Assembly: GCA_028112705.1 (NCBI GenBank)
Contig: JAOGYN010000008.1
Coordinates: 20,685-84,684 of the forward strand
DNA: 64,000 nucleotides
DNA from: GCA-002712045 sp028112705
GTDB lineage: Bacteria; Pseudomonadota; Alphaproteobacteria; Rhodobacterales; Rhodobacteraceae
Direction: 5' to 3'
Both the position numbers and the translations under genes were made by a program. The notes under the pieces were generated by a model. The model was given only the letters and a program-made list of their open reading frames with translations. It had not been told where the DNA came from and did no database searches. Below, piece by piece: positions 17,929-27,385 of the stretch (within the stretch, counting starts at the first letter, position 1; every line of letters begins with the position of its first letter).

Positions 17929-19419
17929 TTAAAATCCGTCGTCCTGGCTTTGGGTTTGCCAAGGTTTAGCTAGGTTACCAAATCTAGTGAATTGGCCTTC
18001 AAAGCTTAAATCTATCGTACCAATTGGACCATGGCGTTGTTTTCCGATTATAATCTCAGCTTTTCCGTGTAACTCTTCCATTTCTGCTTGCCAAGCTGCC
18101 ATTTTCTCAATTTCGTGGTCATTTGGTTTTTCACGTTCCTTATAATACTCACCGCGATAGACGAACATAACTATATCAGCGTCTTGCTCAATCGAACCAG
18201 ATTCTCGTAAATCACTTAGCTGCGGCCTTTTATCTTCTCGGTTTTCTACTTGTCGGCTGAGTTGTGATAAAGCAATAACAGGGATATCAAGCTCTTTTGC
18301 TATTGCCTTTAAACCTTGGGTAATTTCTGAGACTTCATTAACACGGCTATCTTTTGAAGAAGCTGGTCGCACTAATTGGAGGTAATCTACTATGAGTACA
18401 TCTAAGCCATTTGTTCGTTTTAATCTTCTTGCACGAGCTGCAAGCTGACTTATTGGCAGAGCAGGCGTGTCGTCAATGAACAATGGGCAAGCTTCTAATG
18501 ACTTAGCGGCTTCTACAAATCTTCTAAATTCTTTTTCTGTCATATCGCCACGTCGAATCTGGTCAGATGGCACTTCTGCCACTTCAGATAAAACACGTGC
18601 AGCTAGTTGTTCTGCGCTCATTTCCAATGAATAAAATCCAACAACACCGCCGTCAACTGCTCCCTCAGAACCATCTGGAAGGGTACCTTTTTTATATTTT
18701 TTTGCTATGTTAAAAGCAATATTAGTAGCTAGTGCTGTTTTACCCATTGAGGGACGGCCAGCTAGAATTAGTAGATCAGATTTATGCAAGCCTCCTAATT
18801 TTTTATCCAAATCAGTAAAACCTGTTGATGGGCCGACTAAACCTCCTTCTCGTTGATAGGCGGAATTTGCCATGTTTACAGCATCCGTAATGGCTTTCAA
18901 GAAACTTTGAAAACCGGAGCCTGTTTGGCCCGTTTCTGCTAATTCATATAGTTTTTGTTCTGCCTCAACGATTTGCTCTTTTGGATGGTTATCGACATCG
19001 ATTGTTCCTGCTTGACCAGCAATTTCAGTTCCAATTTCAATTAATGAACGTCTTGTAGCAAGCTCTCTAATCAATTCAGCATAATCACGGGTTGCAAATA
19101 TTGAAATTGAAGCGCCAGCAAGTCTAACTAAGTAACCGCTTCCCCCTAGCTCATTTAAACCAGGGTCATCTTCTAAAAATGCTTTCAACGTTACGGGAGA
19201 AGCTAAAGAGTTATTTTTAATACGTGTAGCAGCTACCTCAAAAATTTTTCCATGCACTGGATCAAAAAAATGACTTTCATTAACAATGTTTGCAATTCGA
19301 TCATATACATCGTTATTAACTAGAAGGGCACCAAGTAGTGCTTGCTCTGCTTCTATGTTATGAGGTGCAGATTCTTTTGATATGTTTATAGTGCTTGGGA
19401 ACGTTGATATTTCGGTCAT
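17929..19419 (-). CDS. dnaB: Replicative DNA helicase DnaB
   Basis: 496 residues. The N-terminal DnaB domain starts at SAPHNIEAEQALLGALLVNN, and the RecA-like C-terminal domain has Walker A GRPSMGKTALATN, Walker B LDVLIVDYLQLV and the arginine-finger region LRESGSIEQDADIVMFVYR. DnaB is the hexameric 5'-3' replication-fork helicase. An AGGAG Shine-Dalgarno sequence precedes the ATG. No intein is present. Two DnaA-box-like 9-mers lie 60-80 bp upstream. Confidence 0.97.
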   Translation of the reverse strand: MTEISTFPSTINISKESAPHNIEAEQALLGALLVNNDVYDRIANIVNESHFFDPVHGKIFEVAATRIKNNSLASPVTLKAFLEDDPGLNELGGSGYLVRLAGASISIFATRDYAELIRELATRRSLIEIGTEIAGQAGTIDVDNHPKEQIVEAEQKLYELAETGQTGSGFQSFLKAITDAVNMANSAYQREGGLVGPSTGFTDLDKKLGGLHKSDLLILAGRPSMGKTALATNIAFNIAKKYKKGTLPDGSEGAVDGGVVGFYSLEMSAEQLAARVLSEVAEVPSDQIRRGDMTEKEFRRFVEAAKSLEACPLFIDDTPALPISQLAARARRLKRTNGLDVLIVDYLQLVRPASSKDSRVNEVSEITQGLKAIAKELDIPVIALSQLSRQVENREDKRPQLSDLRESGSIEQDADIVMFVYRGEYYKEREKPNDHEIEKMAAWQAEMEELHGKAEIIIGKQRHGPIGTIDLSFEGQFTRFGNLAKPWQTQSQDDGF

Positions 19420-19478
19420 TTAAAATCTCCTATAATAGTCTATGAACTAACTAAAAGATTCTAGCAATCTGGAAAACC

Positions 19479-19498
19479 TGTGGATTACCTGTGGGTAA
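19479..19498 (-). promoter_or_regulatory. Pair of DnaA-box-like 9-mers upstream of dnaB
   Basis: Read on the minus strand, TAATCCACA (19479-19487) and TTACCCACA (19490-19498) each differ from the DnaA box TTATCCACA at one position, in tandem with an 11-bp spacing (one helical turn). They lie upstream of the dnaB start at 19419. This suggests possible DnaA control of dnaB transcription. Two single-mismatch sites are suggestive only. Confidence 0.4.
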
Positions 19499-19593
19499 AA
19501 ATATCTAGTTAGAAAATATCATTTTTTCCTTTTAAATCTTGATCTTTGCAGTTTAAAATCAATTAAAATTATTTTTTAATATTTGGAGAAAAT

Positions 19594-20286
19594 ATGTTTT
19601 TTAAAAATGGTTTAGATTATCAAGCTCTGTCACTACCGGATCGGTTTGATTGGGACGAGGAAAAACGATTAAACAAATCTGAGGAGTTTTATGATTGGAT
19701 GTCTAGAAGGCATTCAGTCCGAGACTTCAAAAAAACTAAAGTAGACAGACGTATAATTGAAAATTCTATTCGAACAGCTGGAACAGCTCCAAGTGGTGCT
19801 AATCACCAACCTTGGCATTTTGTTGCAATTTGTAATAATGAAATGAAAGTTAAAATTCGCAGGGCAGCGGAAATTGAGGAAAAAGGTTTTTATTCTGGAG
19901 GTGCTGGAGATGAATGGTTGAAAGCATTGGAGCCTATAGGAACAAATGAGAGTAAACCACATCTTGAAGATGCAGCATGGTTGATTGTCGTTTTTGCCCA
20001 GCGTTATGGCTTTTTCGATGATGGGACCCGATACAAAAACTATTATGTTCCTGAAAGTGTTGGAATTGCATCTGGATTTTTAATCACTGCTCTACATAAG
20101 GCGGGACTTTCAATTCTAACGCATACTCCAAATCCGATGCGATTTTTAAATGAATTGCTGGCACGCCCTAGATCAGAAAAACCTATAATGATACTTGCGG
20201 TGGGTGAACCTTCTGAAAAGGCAAAGATACCAGCAGTAGCTAAAATAAAAAAAAATGATAGTGAAATAATGACGATCCATGAGTGA
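19594..20286 (+). CDS. Nitroreductase-fold flavoprotein resembling iodotyrosine deiodinase (IYD)
   Basis: 230 residues. After a 35-residue N-terminal segment it has RRHSVRDFK, then IRTAGTAPSGANHQPWHFV, an active-site lid region with EEKGFYSGGAG, the stretch KPHLEDAAWLIVVFAQRYG, and LSILTHTPNPMRFLNELLARP. This order of conserved blocks matches the IYD/BluB branch of nitroreductases, closer to iodotyrosine deiodinase than to NfsB. Enzymes of this type bind FMN in a dimer and reductively dehalogenate halotyrosines; bacterial homologues exist but their physiological role is poorly known. A GGAG Shine-Dalgarno sequence precedes the ATG. It is 50 bp before the beta-hydroxyacid dehydrogenase gene on the same strand. 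Confidence 0.8.
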   Translation: MFFKNGLDYQALSLPDRFDWDEEKRLNKSEEFYDWMSRRHSVRDFKKTKVDRRIIENSIRTAGTAPSGANHQPWHFVAICNNEMKVKIRRAAEIEEKGFYSGGAGDEWLKALEPIGTNESKPHLEDAAWLIVVFAQRYGFFDDGTRYKNYYVPESVGIASGFLITALHKAGLSILTHTPNPMRFLNELLARPRSEKPIMILAVGEPSEKAKIPAVAKIKKNDSEIMTIHE

Positions 20287-20336
20287 TATTGATCTGTGAA
20301 TGATTGAAAAAGGTATGCAGTAATATGGAGAAAAAA

Positions 20337-21293
20337 ATGAAAGTTGGATTTATTGGACTTGGTAATGTGGGTAGCAAGCTAAGTGGCAGTTTATTAAGAA
20401 ATAAAGTGGATTTGTACGTACATGATTTGAACAGAGACTTAGTTCAAAAATTTAAAGGCTTTGGCGCTACTATTGCAAACTCTCCCAGAGAAATGATGAA
20501 TATCTGTGACGTTGTCATCACATGTTTACCATCCCCATCAATATCAGCATCTGTAATGGAAGGTGCTGATGGTTTATTAAATTCTATTAAGCCCAGTAAA
20601 GTTTGGATGGAGATGTCAACAACAGATGAGGCAGAGGTTAAGCGCCTTGGTGCTTTGGTTAAGAATAAAGGAGGGCAGCCTGTTGACTGCCCCGTGTCAG
20701 GTGGTTGTCATCGAGCAGATACTGGGAATATAAGTATTTTTGCTGGTTGTGAACGAGAAACTTTTGAATTTATTTTTCCTTTACTTAAGAAAATGGGGCG
20801 CCGAATTCTGCATACTGGTCCACTTGGTTCAGCCTCAATATTAAAAGTTTTGACAAATTACTTAGCAACTGCGAACTTAATTACTTGTTCGGAGGCTTTG
20901 GTAGTAGCAAAGGCAGCAGGAATGGATTTAAATACAACTTATGAGGCTATGAGAATTAGCTCTGGCACTTCATTTGTCCACGAAACTGAAAGCCAAGTGA
21001 TCCTAAACGGAAGTAGAGACATTAGTTTTACTATGGATTTAGTTTTAAAAGACATAGGTATTTTTCAGGCGGTTGCAGATCGCGCCAATGTTCCTTTAGA
21101 AATAAATCCTTTAATGATAGATATTTTTAAAGATGCAATTGAAAAATATGGACCAAGAGAACTCTCACCTAATATTATTCGTCGACTTGAGGATAAAACA
21201 GGATTAAAAATACAAGCGCTAGGCTTTCCTTCTGAATTGACTGATGAAGAGCCAGAAGAACCAGGTTATGAAATTATTCCAACTGGGAGATAA
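20337..21293 (+). CDS. NAD(P)-dependent beta-hydroxyacid dehydrogenase (3-hydroxyisobutyrate dehydrogenase family)
   Basis: I start this at the ATG at 20337, where GGAG (20327-20330) is well placed and the protein begins MKVGFIGLGNVGSKL; the longest frame begins 33 bases earlier at a TTG. 318 residues: Rossmann motif GLGNVG, substrate-binding block DCPVSGGCHRADTGN, and the catalytic Lys in ILKVLTNYLATAN. The family oxidises 3-hydroxyisobutyrate, tartronate semialdehyde and similar substrates; specificity is not evident. It ends in an acidic tail (DEEPEEPGYEIIPTGR). It probably forms a two-gene unit with the deiodinase-like gene. Confidence 0.82.
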   Translation: MKVGFIGLGNVGSKLSGSLLRNKVDLYVHDLNRDLVQKFKGFGATIANSPREMMNICDVVITCLPSPSISASVMEGADGLLNSIKPSKVWMEMSTTDEAEVKRLGALVKNKGGQPVDCPVSGGCHRADTGNISIFAGCERETFEFIFPLLKKMGRRILHTGPLGSASILKVLTNYLATANLITCSEALVVAKAAGMDLNTTYEAMRISSGTSFVHETESQVILNGSRDISFTMDLVLKDIGIFQAVADRANVPLEINPLMIDIFKDAIEKYGPRELSPNIIRRLEDKTGLKIQALGFPSELTDEEPEEPGYEIIPTGR

Positions 21294-21312
21294 CCAGTTA
21301 TTTTTATTTTGC

Positions 21313-22743
21313 TTATAAACCTTTAGTTCGGTAACTTTCTGCCACACGTTCGATAGCAACTAAATAAGCAGCGGTTCTTAGATCTTCAACATCGGCTCGT
21401 TTGTGCCAAATATCGCGCATGCTTTGATATGCTGCCCGCATTGAGTCGTCCAAACCTGATCTGACCAACTCTAACTCATCGGCACCTTTTAAATAGGCTT
21501 TGGTAAATTTGTTAGACAATTGCTCTTTGATACCAGAGGCATGCATCAATCTATTGATTTCATCTGTGAGTAATTGATGCCGTGCTTCTTCTTGGCGCCT
21601 TTGCATTCTACCAAATCTTATATGGTTTAAATTTTTAACCCACTCGAAATAACTAACAGTAACTCCACCAGCATTTGCATACATATCAGGAATTATAATT
21701 ACACCACGATTTTTTAATATAATATCTGCTTTTGCTGTTATTGGACCATTAGCTGCTTCAATAATTAAGGGGGCTTTTATATTTTTTGCATTACCTGGAT
21801 GAATGACACCTTCAGCTGCTGCTGGAATTAATATATCGCATTCAAGCTCTAAAATTTTTTCACCGTTTTTTTCATAAGTTGCGTCTTTAAAACCTTTGAC
21901 ACCATTTTGAATATTTAAATGTTTATGAAGCTTTTCAACATTAATTCCTTTTTTATTAATGACTGCTCCATCTTTCTCTATTACTGCGATAATTTTGACA
22001 TTATCTTCTTCACTTAAAAATTTTGCAGCATGGTATCCAACATTTCCTAAACCTTGTATAATAACTTTTTTACCATTTAATGAACCTTCTAGGTTTGTTA
22101 GGATAACGTCTTCAGGATGTCTAAAAAACTCACGAAGAGCATATTGTATGCCTCGGCCAGTTGCCTCTATTCTTCCAGCGATCCCACCAGCATTTAATGG
22201 CTTGCCTGTCACGCATGCTTTGCCATTAATATCCGTTGTATTCATACGTTGGTACTGATCAGCGATCCATGCCATTTCACGTTCACTCGTGCCCATATCT
22301 GGAGCAGGTACATTTTGGCTAGGGTTGATTAAGTCTCTTTTAATTAATTCATACGCAAAACGGCGAGTGATTTGTTCTAACTCATGCTCCTCCCATTCAT
22401 TGGGATCAATACACAAACCACCCTTTGATCCGCCAAATGGTGTTTCAACTAACGCACATTTAAAAGTCATCAACGCAGCAAGAGCTTCTACTTCATCTTG
22501 ATTTACGCTTAATGCGTAACGAATTCCTCCTTTTACTGGCTCCATATGCTCAGAATGCACTGAACGATAACCTGTAAATGTGTGTATTTCCCCACGTAAC
22601 CTAACTCCAAATCTAACTGTATACGTCGCATTACACACTCGAATTTTTTCTTTCAAACCGTCTGGTAAATCCATTAAATCTACTGCTTGGTTAAACATTT
22701 GATTAACACTATCTCGAAATGAAATATCTGTATTTTTTGCCAC
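21313..22743 (-). CDS. NAD(P)-linked glutamate dehydrogenase (Glu/Leu/Phe/Val family)
   Basis: 476 residues with the substrate site PVKGGIRY, the catalytic-lysine block MTFKCALVETPFGGSKGG, the Asp-containing VPAPDMGTSEREMAWIAD and the nucleotide-binding GLGNVGYHAAKFL. The extended form (476 rather than about 420 residues) resembles the roseobacter Glu/Leu dehydrogenases annotated as NAD-specific GDH. It deaminates glutamate to 2-oxoglutarate and ammonium, or the reverse. It starts at GTG. It is divergent from the sox operon, with 170 bp between starts. Confidence 0.9.
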   Translation of the reverse strand: MAKNTDISFRDSVNQMFNQAVDLMDLPDGLKEKIRVCNATYTVRFGVRLRGEIHTFTGYRSVHSEHMEPVKGGIRYALSVNQDEVEALAALMTFKCALVETPFGGSKGGLCIDPNEWEEHELEQITRRFAYELIKRDLINPSQNVPAPDMGTSEREMAWIADQYQRMNTTDINGKACVTGKPLNAGGIAGRIEATGRGIQYALREFFRHPEDVILTNLEGSLNGKKVIIQGLGNVGYHAAKFLSEEDNVKIIAVIEKDGAVINKKGINVEKLHKHLNIQNGVKGFKDATYEKNGEKILELECDILIPAAAEGVIHPGNAKNIKAPLIIEAANGPITAKADIILKNRGVIIIPDMYANAGGVTVSYFEWVKNLNHIRFGRMQRRQEEARHQLLTDEINRLMHASGIKEQLSNKFTKAYLKGADELELVRSGLDDSMRAAYQSMRDIWHKRADVEDLRTAAYLVAIERVAESYRTKGL

Positions 22744-22913
22744 AAGAGACTCTTTTCAGAAAATTAAATTATTAACGACTCATTTGTCAGTTGAGGTATT
22801 GCTAACATAGTTTTTAATGGTAAGTATTTTTTTATAAAAAAGATAGATTTATTTGATCTTGATCCATGTGTTGAATCTATGATTAAAATATTTGAAGTGA
22901 TTGGTATTGTAAA

Positions 22914-24165
22914 ATGCATTATTCTGCATGGCAAATTTTTAAAAACGGTTTAAGTGGAGGTGGCGGCTGGAAACCATTCTGGCGCACACCAGAGCCCAAG
23001 AAAAAGTACGATATTATTATAATTGGTGGAGGTGGCCATGGTTTGGCTACTGCATATTATTTAGCAAAGAATCATGGAATTAATAATGTGGCAGTTCTTG
23101 AAAAAGGATACCTTGGTAGTGGAAATGTTGGTAGAAATACAACAATTGTCAGAGCGAATTATTTGTTAGATGGAAACTCCCAGTTTTTTTCCCATTCTCT
23201 CAAGCTTTGGGAGGGAATGGAAAAAGAACTTAATTTTAATACGATGATGTCACAAAGAGGTATCCTAAGTTTAGGGCATTCTGATGGGCAGATGGATTCT
23301 TTAGCACGCCGTGGAAATATGATGATTAGCCAAGGAGATGATGCCGAATTGTTAAGCAAGGAACAGTTAAAAGAGTTTGTTCCATATGTTAATCAAGGAG
23401 ATCCTAGATTTCCAATTTATGGTGGCCTTTTGCATAAACGTGGAGGTACTGCGAGGCATGATGCTGTTGCTTGGGGATATGCTAGAGCTGCTGATCGCCT
23501 TGGAGTTGATATTATACAAAATTGCGAAGTGACTGGAATGGTCATTAGCAATGGAACCATCACTGGAGTTGAAACAAACAAAGGAATAATTAAGGCCGAC
23601 AAAGTCGGTATGGCTGTGGCAGGTAGGACGAGCCAAGTTGCTAGTATGGCTGGTTTGAAATTACCAATAGAGAGCCACGTGTTGCAGGCGTTTGTTTCAG
23701 AAGGCTTAAAACCTTGCATTAACTGTGAAATTAGTTGGGGAGCTGAGCTTTTTTATATCTCTCAATCAGATAAGGGTGGATTGGTTTTTGGTGGTGATAT
23801 CGATAAGTACAACACTTATGCTGCCCGTGGAAACTTGCCTGCTGTAGAAAATGTAATGGAGGCCGCAATGGCTTTAATGCCAATGATTGGTAAAGCCAAG
23901 GTATTAAGAAGTTGGGGGGGGGATTGTTGATATGACAATGGATGGTTCCCCAATCATTGATAAAACGTCAATAACAGGGCTCTATTTAGACGGTGGTTGG
24001 TGCTATGGTGGTTTTAAAGCGACACCTGCCTCAGGCTGGTGCTTTGCGCATCTTTTGGCCACTGATACACACCATGATGTAGCTGCAAAATTTCGTTTAG
24101 ACCGATTTGAAAAAGGTTACTTGTTAGATGAGGAAGCAACCGGTGCTACACCAAACTTACACTAA
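22914..24165 (+). pseudogene. soxB: Sarcosine oxidase subunit beta (soxB), frame broken by one extra G
   Basis: The reading frame from 22914 encodes a normal SoxB: an N-terminal stretch ending FWRTPEPKKKYD, FAD motif IIGGGGHGLATAYYLAK, and the GGTARHDAVAWG block whose His binds FMN covalently in characterised enzymes. It hits a TGA at 23928-23930 just after a nine-G run (23914-23922). Removing one G joins VLRSWGG to IVDMTMDGSPIID and the second frame continues with LYLDGGWCYGGFKATPASGW to the TAA at 24163-24165, completing about 416 residues. All expected domains are intact, so this is a recent mutation, a phase-variable tract, ribosomal slippage or a sequencing error. First gene of soxBDAG; it contributes the sarcosine-oxidising site. 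Confidence 0.92.
23914..23922 (+). repeat. G9 homopolymer at the soxB frameshift
   Basis: Nine consecutive Gs. Eight would keep soxB open (codons TGG GGG GGG ATT); nine leads to a stop four codons later. It is the longest G run noticed in this AT-rich window. Confidence 0.97.
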
Positions 24166-24177
24166 GGCAGAAGTTGA

Positions 24178-24462
24178 ATGAGAATAATTTGTCCTATTTG
24201 CGGTGAACGTGATTTGCGAGAGTTTCATTATGAAGGTTCATCAAAATTAATTGATAGGCCTGACGCTGGAGCGGGATTAGCTGCTTTCCACGAGTACGTG
24301 TATATTCGAGATAATATTGCTGGAATTAACGAAGAGCTTTGGTCTCATGAATATGGTTGCAGGGGGTGGCTTTTAGTTAGCCGTGATACAAATACACATG
24401 AAATTATGTCCACTGAGCTGGCCAGAGATGCAAAGTTTAAAAGGTCAGAGAATGAAACTTAA
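24178..24462 (+). CDS. soxD: Sarcosine oxidase subunit delta
   Basis: 94 residues, the size of the zinc-binding delta subunit of heterotetrameric sarcosine oxidase. Likely Zn ligands are C5 and C8 in CPICGE plus H57 and C61 in SHEYGCRGW. The family-typical stretches LIDRPDAG and RDTNTHEI are present. SoxD stabilises the complex and is found only with soxB, soxA and soxG. It follows soxB by 12 bp, and its last 11 bases overlap the soxA start. Confidence 0.95.
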   Translation: MRIICPICGERDLREFHYEGSSKLIDRPDAGAGLAAFHEYVYIRDNIAGINEELWSHEYGCRGWLLVSRDTNTHEIMSTELARDAKFKRSENET

Positions 24463-27385
24463 AAACTTAGAACCAACCAGTAATTCTAAAAAGATTTACT
24501 TCACCTTTGATGATAAAAAGTATTTTGGTTATTTGGGAGATACGTTAGCGTCAGCGTTATTAAGAAATGGCGTAAAAATTATAGGCCGTTCATTTAAGTA
24601 TCATCGACCTAGAGGAATCTTAACTGCAGGATCTGAAGAGCCTAATGCACTTGTTTCAATTCTGAGAAATGGACAGATTAATCCCAATATAAAAGCGACA
24701 GAACTGGAGCTATATAATAATCTAATTTCGACATCGCAAAACAGATGGCCGTCACTTAAGTTTGATTTCCTTCGTATTAATGATTTTTTATCTCCTTTTT
24801 TGGGAGCAGGGTTTTATTATAAAACGTTTATGTGGCCTAAAAGTTTTTGGGAAAAACTATATGAACCTGTTATTCGAAGTGCAGCCGGCTTAGGAAAGCT
24901 TTCTCCAATGGCAGATAACTCAGTATACGAAAAAGCTTTTGCTTTTTGTGATGTTTTGATAATTGGTGCGGGTCCCTCTGGATTGCTAGCCGCTAAAACT
25001 GCTGCGATAACTGGAATTCAAGTTATATTAGCTGATGAAGATTTTGTTGGAGGTGGTCGACTTAATAGTGAGACATTTAAAATTGATGGACAAGAATGCT
25101 CTCAATGGGCACAAAATGAATTGTTAAAACTACGTGAGATGCCAAACGTGAGGGTTATGACCCGAACCACTATTTTGGGTGTTTATGATGGAGGCACATA
25201 TTCTGCTTTAGAAAAAGTAGGGGAATATTCAAGTGAGGTTATAGATCATCTGCCTGATAGTATATTCTGGCGAATAGTTTCAAAAAAGACAGTTTTGTGC
25301 TCGGGATCTATTGAAAGACCAATTGTTTTTAAAAATAATGATCGTCCAGGTATAATGATGGCAAGTGCTGTAAGAACATTTCTTAACAGATTTGGGGTCA
25401 TTCCAGGTAAAAAAATAATAGTATTTGGTAACAATGATGATGCAAGAAGAACTGTGTTTGATTTACAATCTAAAGGCGTGGAGGTCATAGCTTATGTTGA
25501 CAGTCGCGATAAAGTTGAAAAGATAAAAAACACTCAGTGCTTTACTAATAGTGTTATTGTTAACACCAATGGGCCAATGACTTTATCTGCGGTCACCATT
25601 CGAAGTGGTAATACTATCACTAAGCTAAAGTGTGATTGCTTGGCTATCTCAGGTGGGTGGAATCCCTCAATTCACTTAACTTCACATATGAATAATAAAC
25701 CTATTTGGAATGAAACTATAAACTGTTTTTTGTCGCGTCCTAGAGCTGTACCCAATATGGAAGTTGCTGGCTCAGCAAATGGCGTATTTAGTACAAAAAT
25801 GGCTATGACATCTGGAGTATTTCGGGCTAGAGAAATTTTAAAGGAATTAGGTGTTAAATTTCAAAATATTCGTGTTCCTGAAACTGAAAATGAAGATTAT
25901 AATTGTGAACCACTTTGGCAAGTAGATGGTAAAGGTCGTGCATGGTTAGATTTTCAAAATGATGTAACTGTCAAAGATCTAATGCAGTCGCAAAAAGAAA
26001 GTATGACTTCTGTCGAGCATATGAAACGTTATACTACACAGGGTATGGCAACTGACCAGGGAAAGAATTCAAATGTAAATGCTATTGGTGTTATGTCTGA
26101 ATTAACGGGTCAAACAATTTCCTCGACTGGAACAACAACTTTTAGGCCTCCTTTCTCACCTGTACCAATTGGGGCATTGGGAGCTGGAGGAGATGGAAAA
26201 CGATTTGCGCCAATAAGAAAAACGACTTCTCACAATTTCAATGAAGAGAGAGGTTCACCTAATATTGAAGCTGGGCTTTGGATGCGACCAAATTGGTTTC
26301 CCAAGAAAGGTGAATTACATTGGCGTGAATCTTGTGATCGAGAAGTCAACATGGTTCGCAATTTTGTGGGGATTTGTGATGTGTCTACCCTAGGAAAAAT
26401 TGACGTGCAAGGACCTGATTCCGCCATGTTGCTTGATTTTGTTTACACTAATAAAATTTCTTCACTGATGTTGGGTAAGATTAGATATGGTCTAATGTTG
26501 CGTGAAGATGGACATGTTATGGATGATGGTACTTGTGCGAGGATAGGCCAACAGCACTACATTATTACGACTACAACTGCTGCTGCAGGTCAAGTAATGC
26601 GCCATCTGGAATTTGTTCTTCAGGTACTTAGACCTGATATTGATGCACAAGTGATTTCTGTTACTGAGCAGTGGGCACAATTCGCTATAGCTGGACCAAA
26701 AGCTAGAAACTTGGTTGATAAGATTTGTGAACAAGAAATTTCAAATGCTCAAATGCCTTTTATGAGTTTTCTTGAAGTTAATGTGGGTGAAGTTGCTGCG
26801 CGTTTATTTCGAATATCGTTTTCTGGTGAACACGCCTATGAAATTTCAGTTGCAGCGAGTTATGGAGATGCAATGATGAGATTATTAGTATCTGAAGCTG
26901 AACTTGTAGAGGGGGGGGCTTATGGTATGGAGGCATTAAATGTTTTAAGAATTGAAAAAGGCTTTATAACGCATGCTGAGATTGATGGGCGTGCTACGGC
27001 TCAAGATATTGGGATGAAAAAAATGATAAATCAAGGCAAAGATTGTATTGGACAGGTGTCCTCTCTTCGTCCTGGTTTAGTAGATTTAGAAAGAGAGCAA
27101 CTTGTGGGAATAAAACCCATAAATAAGGAAGATGTTATTTTGGCTGGTGCTCATGTTTATCCAGTAGATAAGAATCCAAAAAGAATTAATGATCAAGGTC
27201 ATATAACAAGTGTTTGTTATTCGCCGACACTAAATACATCAATTGCCCTGGCTCTCATTAAAAACGGTCATAAACGTCATGGGGAAACATTAAAGATGGT
27301 GGATCATTTGAGAAATTCAGAGATTCTTGTTGAGCTTACTTCACCAATATTCCTTGATGCAACAGGGAGCAGAGTCCATGGCTAA
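24452..27385 (+). CDS. soxA: Sarcosine oxidase subunit alpha
   Basis: The longest frame begins at 24383, but those residues are soxD read out of frame; the ATG at 24452 (MKLKNLEPTSNSKK) gives 977 residues, normal for SoxA. Order: an N-terminal ferredoxin-like domain lacking cluster cysteines (FTFDDKKYFGYLGDTLASAL), the dinucleotide domain with IIGAGPSGLLAAK (about 167), a second nucleotide motif, then a GcvT-like C-terminal half (from about 610, RESCDREVNMVRNFVG) that binds tetrahydrofolate and takes up the methyl carbon as methylene-THF. The complex demethylates sarcosine to glycine with H2O2. A G8 run near 26911 is in frame. soxA overlaps soxG by 8 bp. Confidence 0.95.
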   Translation: MKLKNLEPTSNSKKIYFTFDDKKYFGYLGDTLASALLRNGVKIIGRSFKYHRPRGILTAGSEEPNALVSILRNGQINPNIKATELELYNNLISTSQNRWPSLKFDFLRINDFLSPFLGAGFYYKTFMWPKSFWEKLYEPVIRSAAGLGKLSPMADNSVYEKAFAFCDVLIIGAGPSGLLAAKTAAITGIQVILADEDFVGGGRLNSETFKIDGQECSQWAQNELLKLREMPNVRVMTRTTILGVYDGGTYSALEKVGEYSSEVIDHLPDSIFWRIVSKKTVLCSGSIERPIVFKNNDRPGIMMASAVRTFLNRFGVIPGKKIIVFGNNDDARRTVFDLQSKGVEVIAYVDSRDKVEKIKNTQCFTNSVIVNTNGPMTLSAVTIRSGNTITKLKCDCLAISGGWNPSIHLTSHMNNKPIWNETINCFLSRPRAVPNMEVAGSANGVFSTKMAMTSGVFRAREILKELGVKFQNIRVPETENEDYNCEPLWQVDGKGRAWLDFQNDVTVKDLMQSQKESMTSVEHMKRYTTQGMATDQGKNSNVNAIGVMSELTGQTISSTGTTTFRPPFSPVPIGALGAGGDGKRFAPIRKTTSHNFNEERGSPNIEAGLWMRPNWFPKKGELHWRESCDREVNMVRNFVGICDVSTLGKIDVQGPDSAMLLDFVYTNKISSLMLGKIRYGLMLREDGHVMDDGTCARIGQQHYIITTTTAAAGQVMRHLEFVLQVLRPDIDAQVISVTEQWAQFAIAGPKARNLVDKICEQEISNAQMPFMSFLEVNVGEVAARLFRISFSGEHAYEISVAASYGDAMMRLLVSEAELVEGGAYGMEALNVLRIEKGFITHAEIDGRATAQDIGMKKMINQGKDCIGQVSSLRPGLVDLEREQLVGIKPINKEDVILAGAHVYPVDKNPKRINDQGHITSVCYSPTLNTSIALALIKNGHKRHGETLKMVDHLRNSEILVELTSPIFLDATGSRVHG

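Noticed and set aside
22744..22913. Glycine riboswitch upstream of the sarcosine oxidase operon
   Set aside because: The 170-bp divergent region shows no paired aptamer structure or conserved glycine-riboswitch core.
26911..26918. G8 run in soxA as a second frameshift site
   Set aside because: The soxA frame reads through it (GAG GGG GGG GCT) with intact GcvT-domain sequence on both sides.
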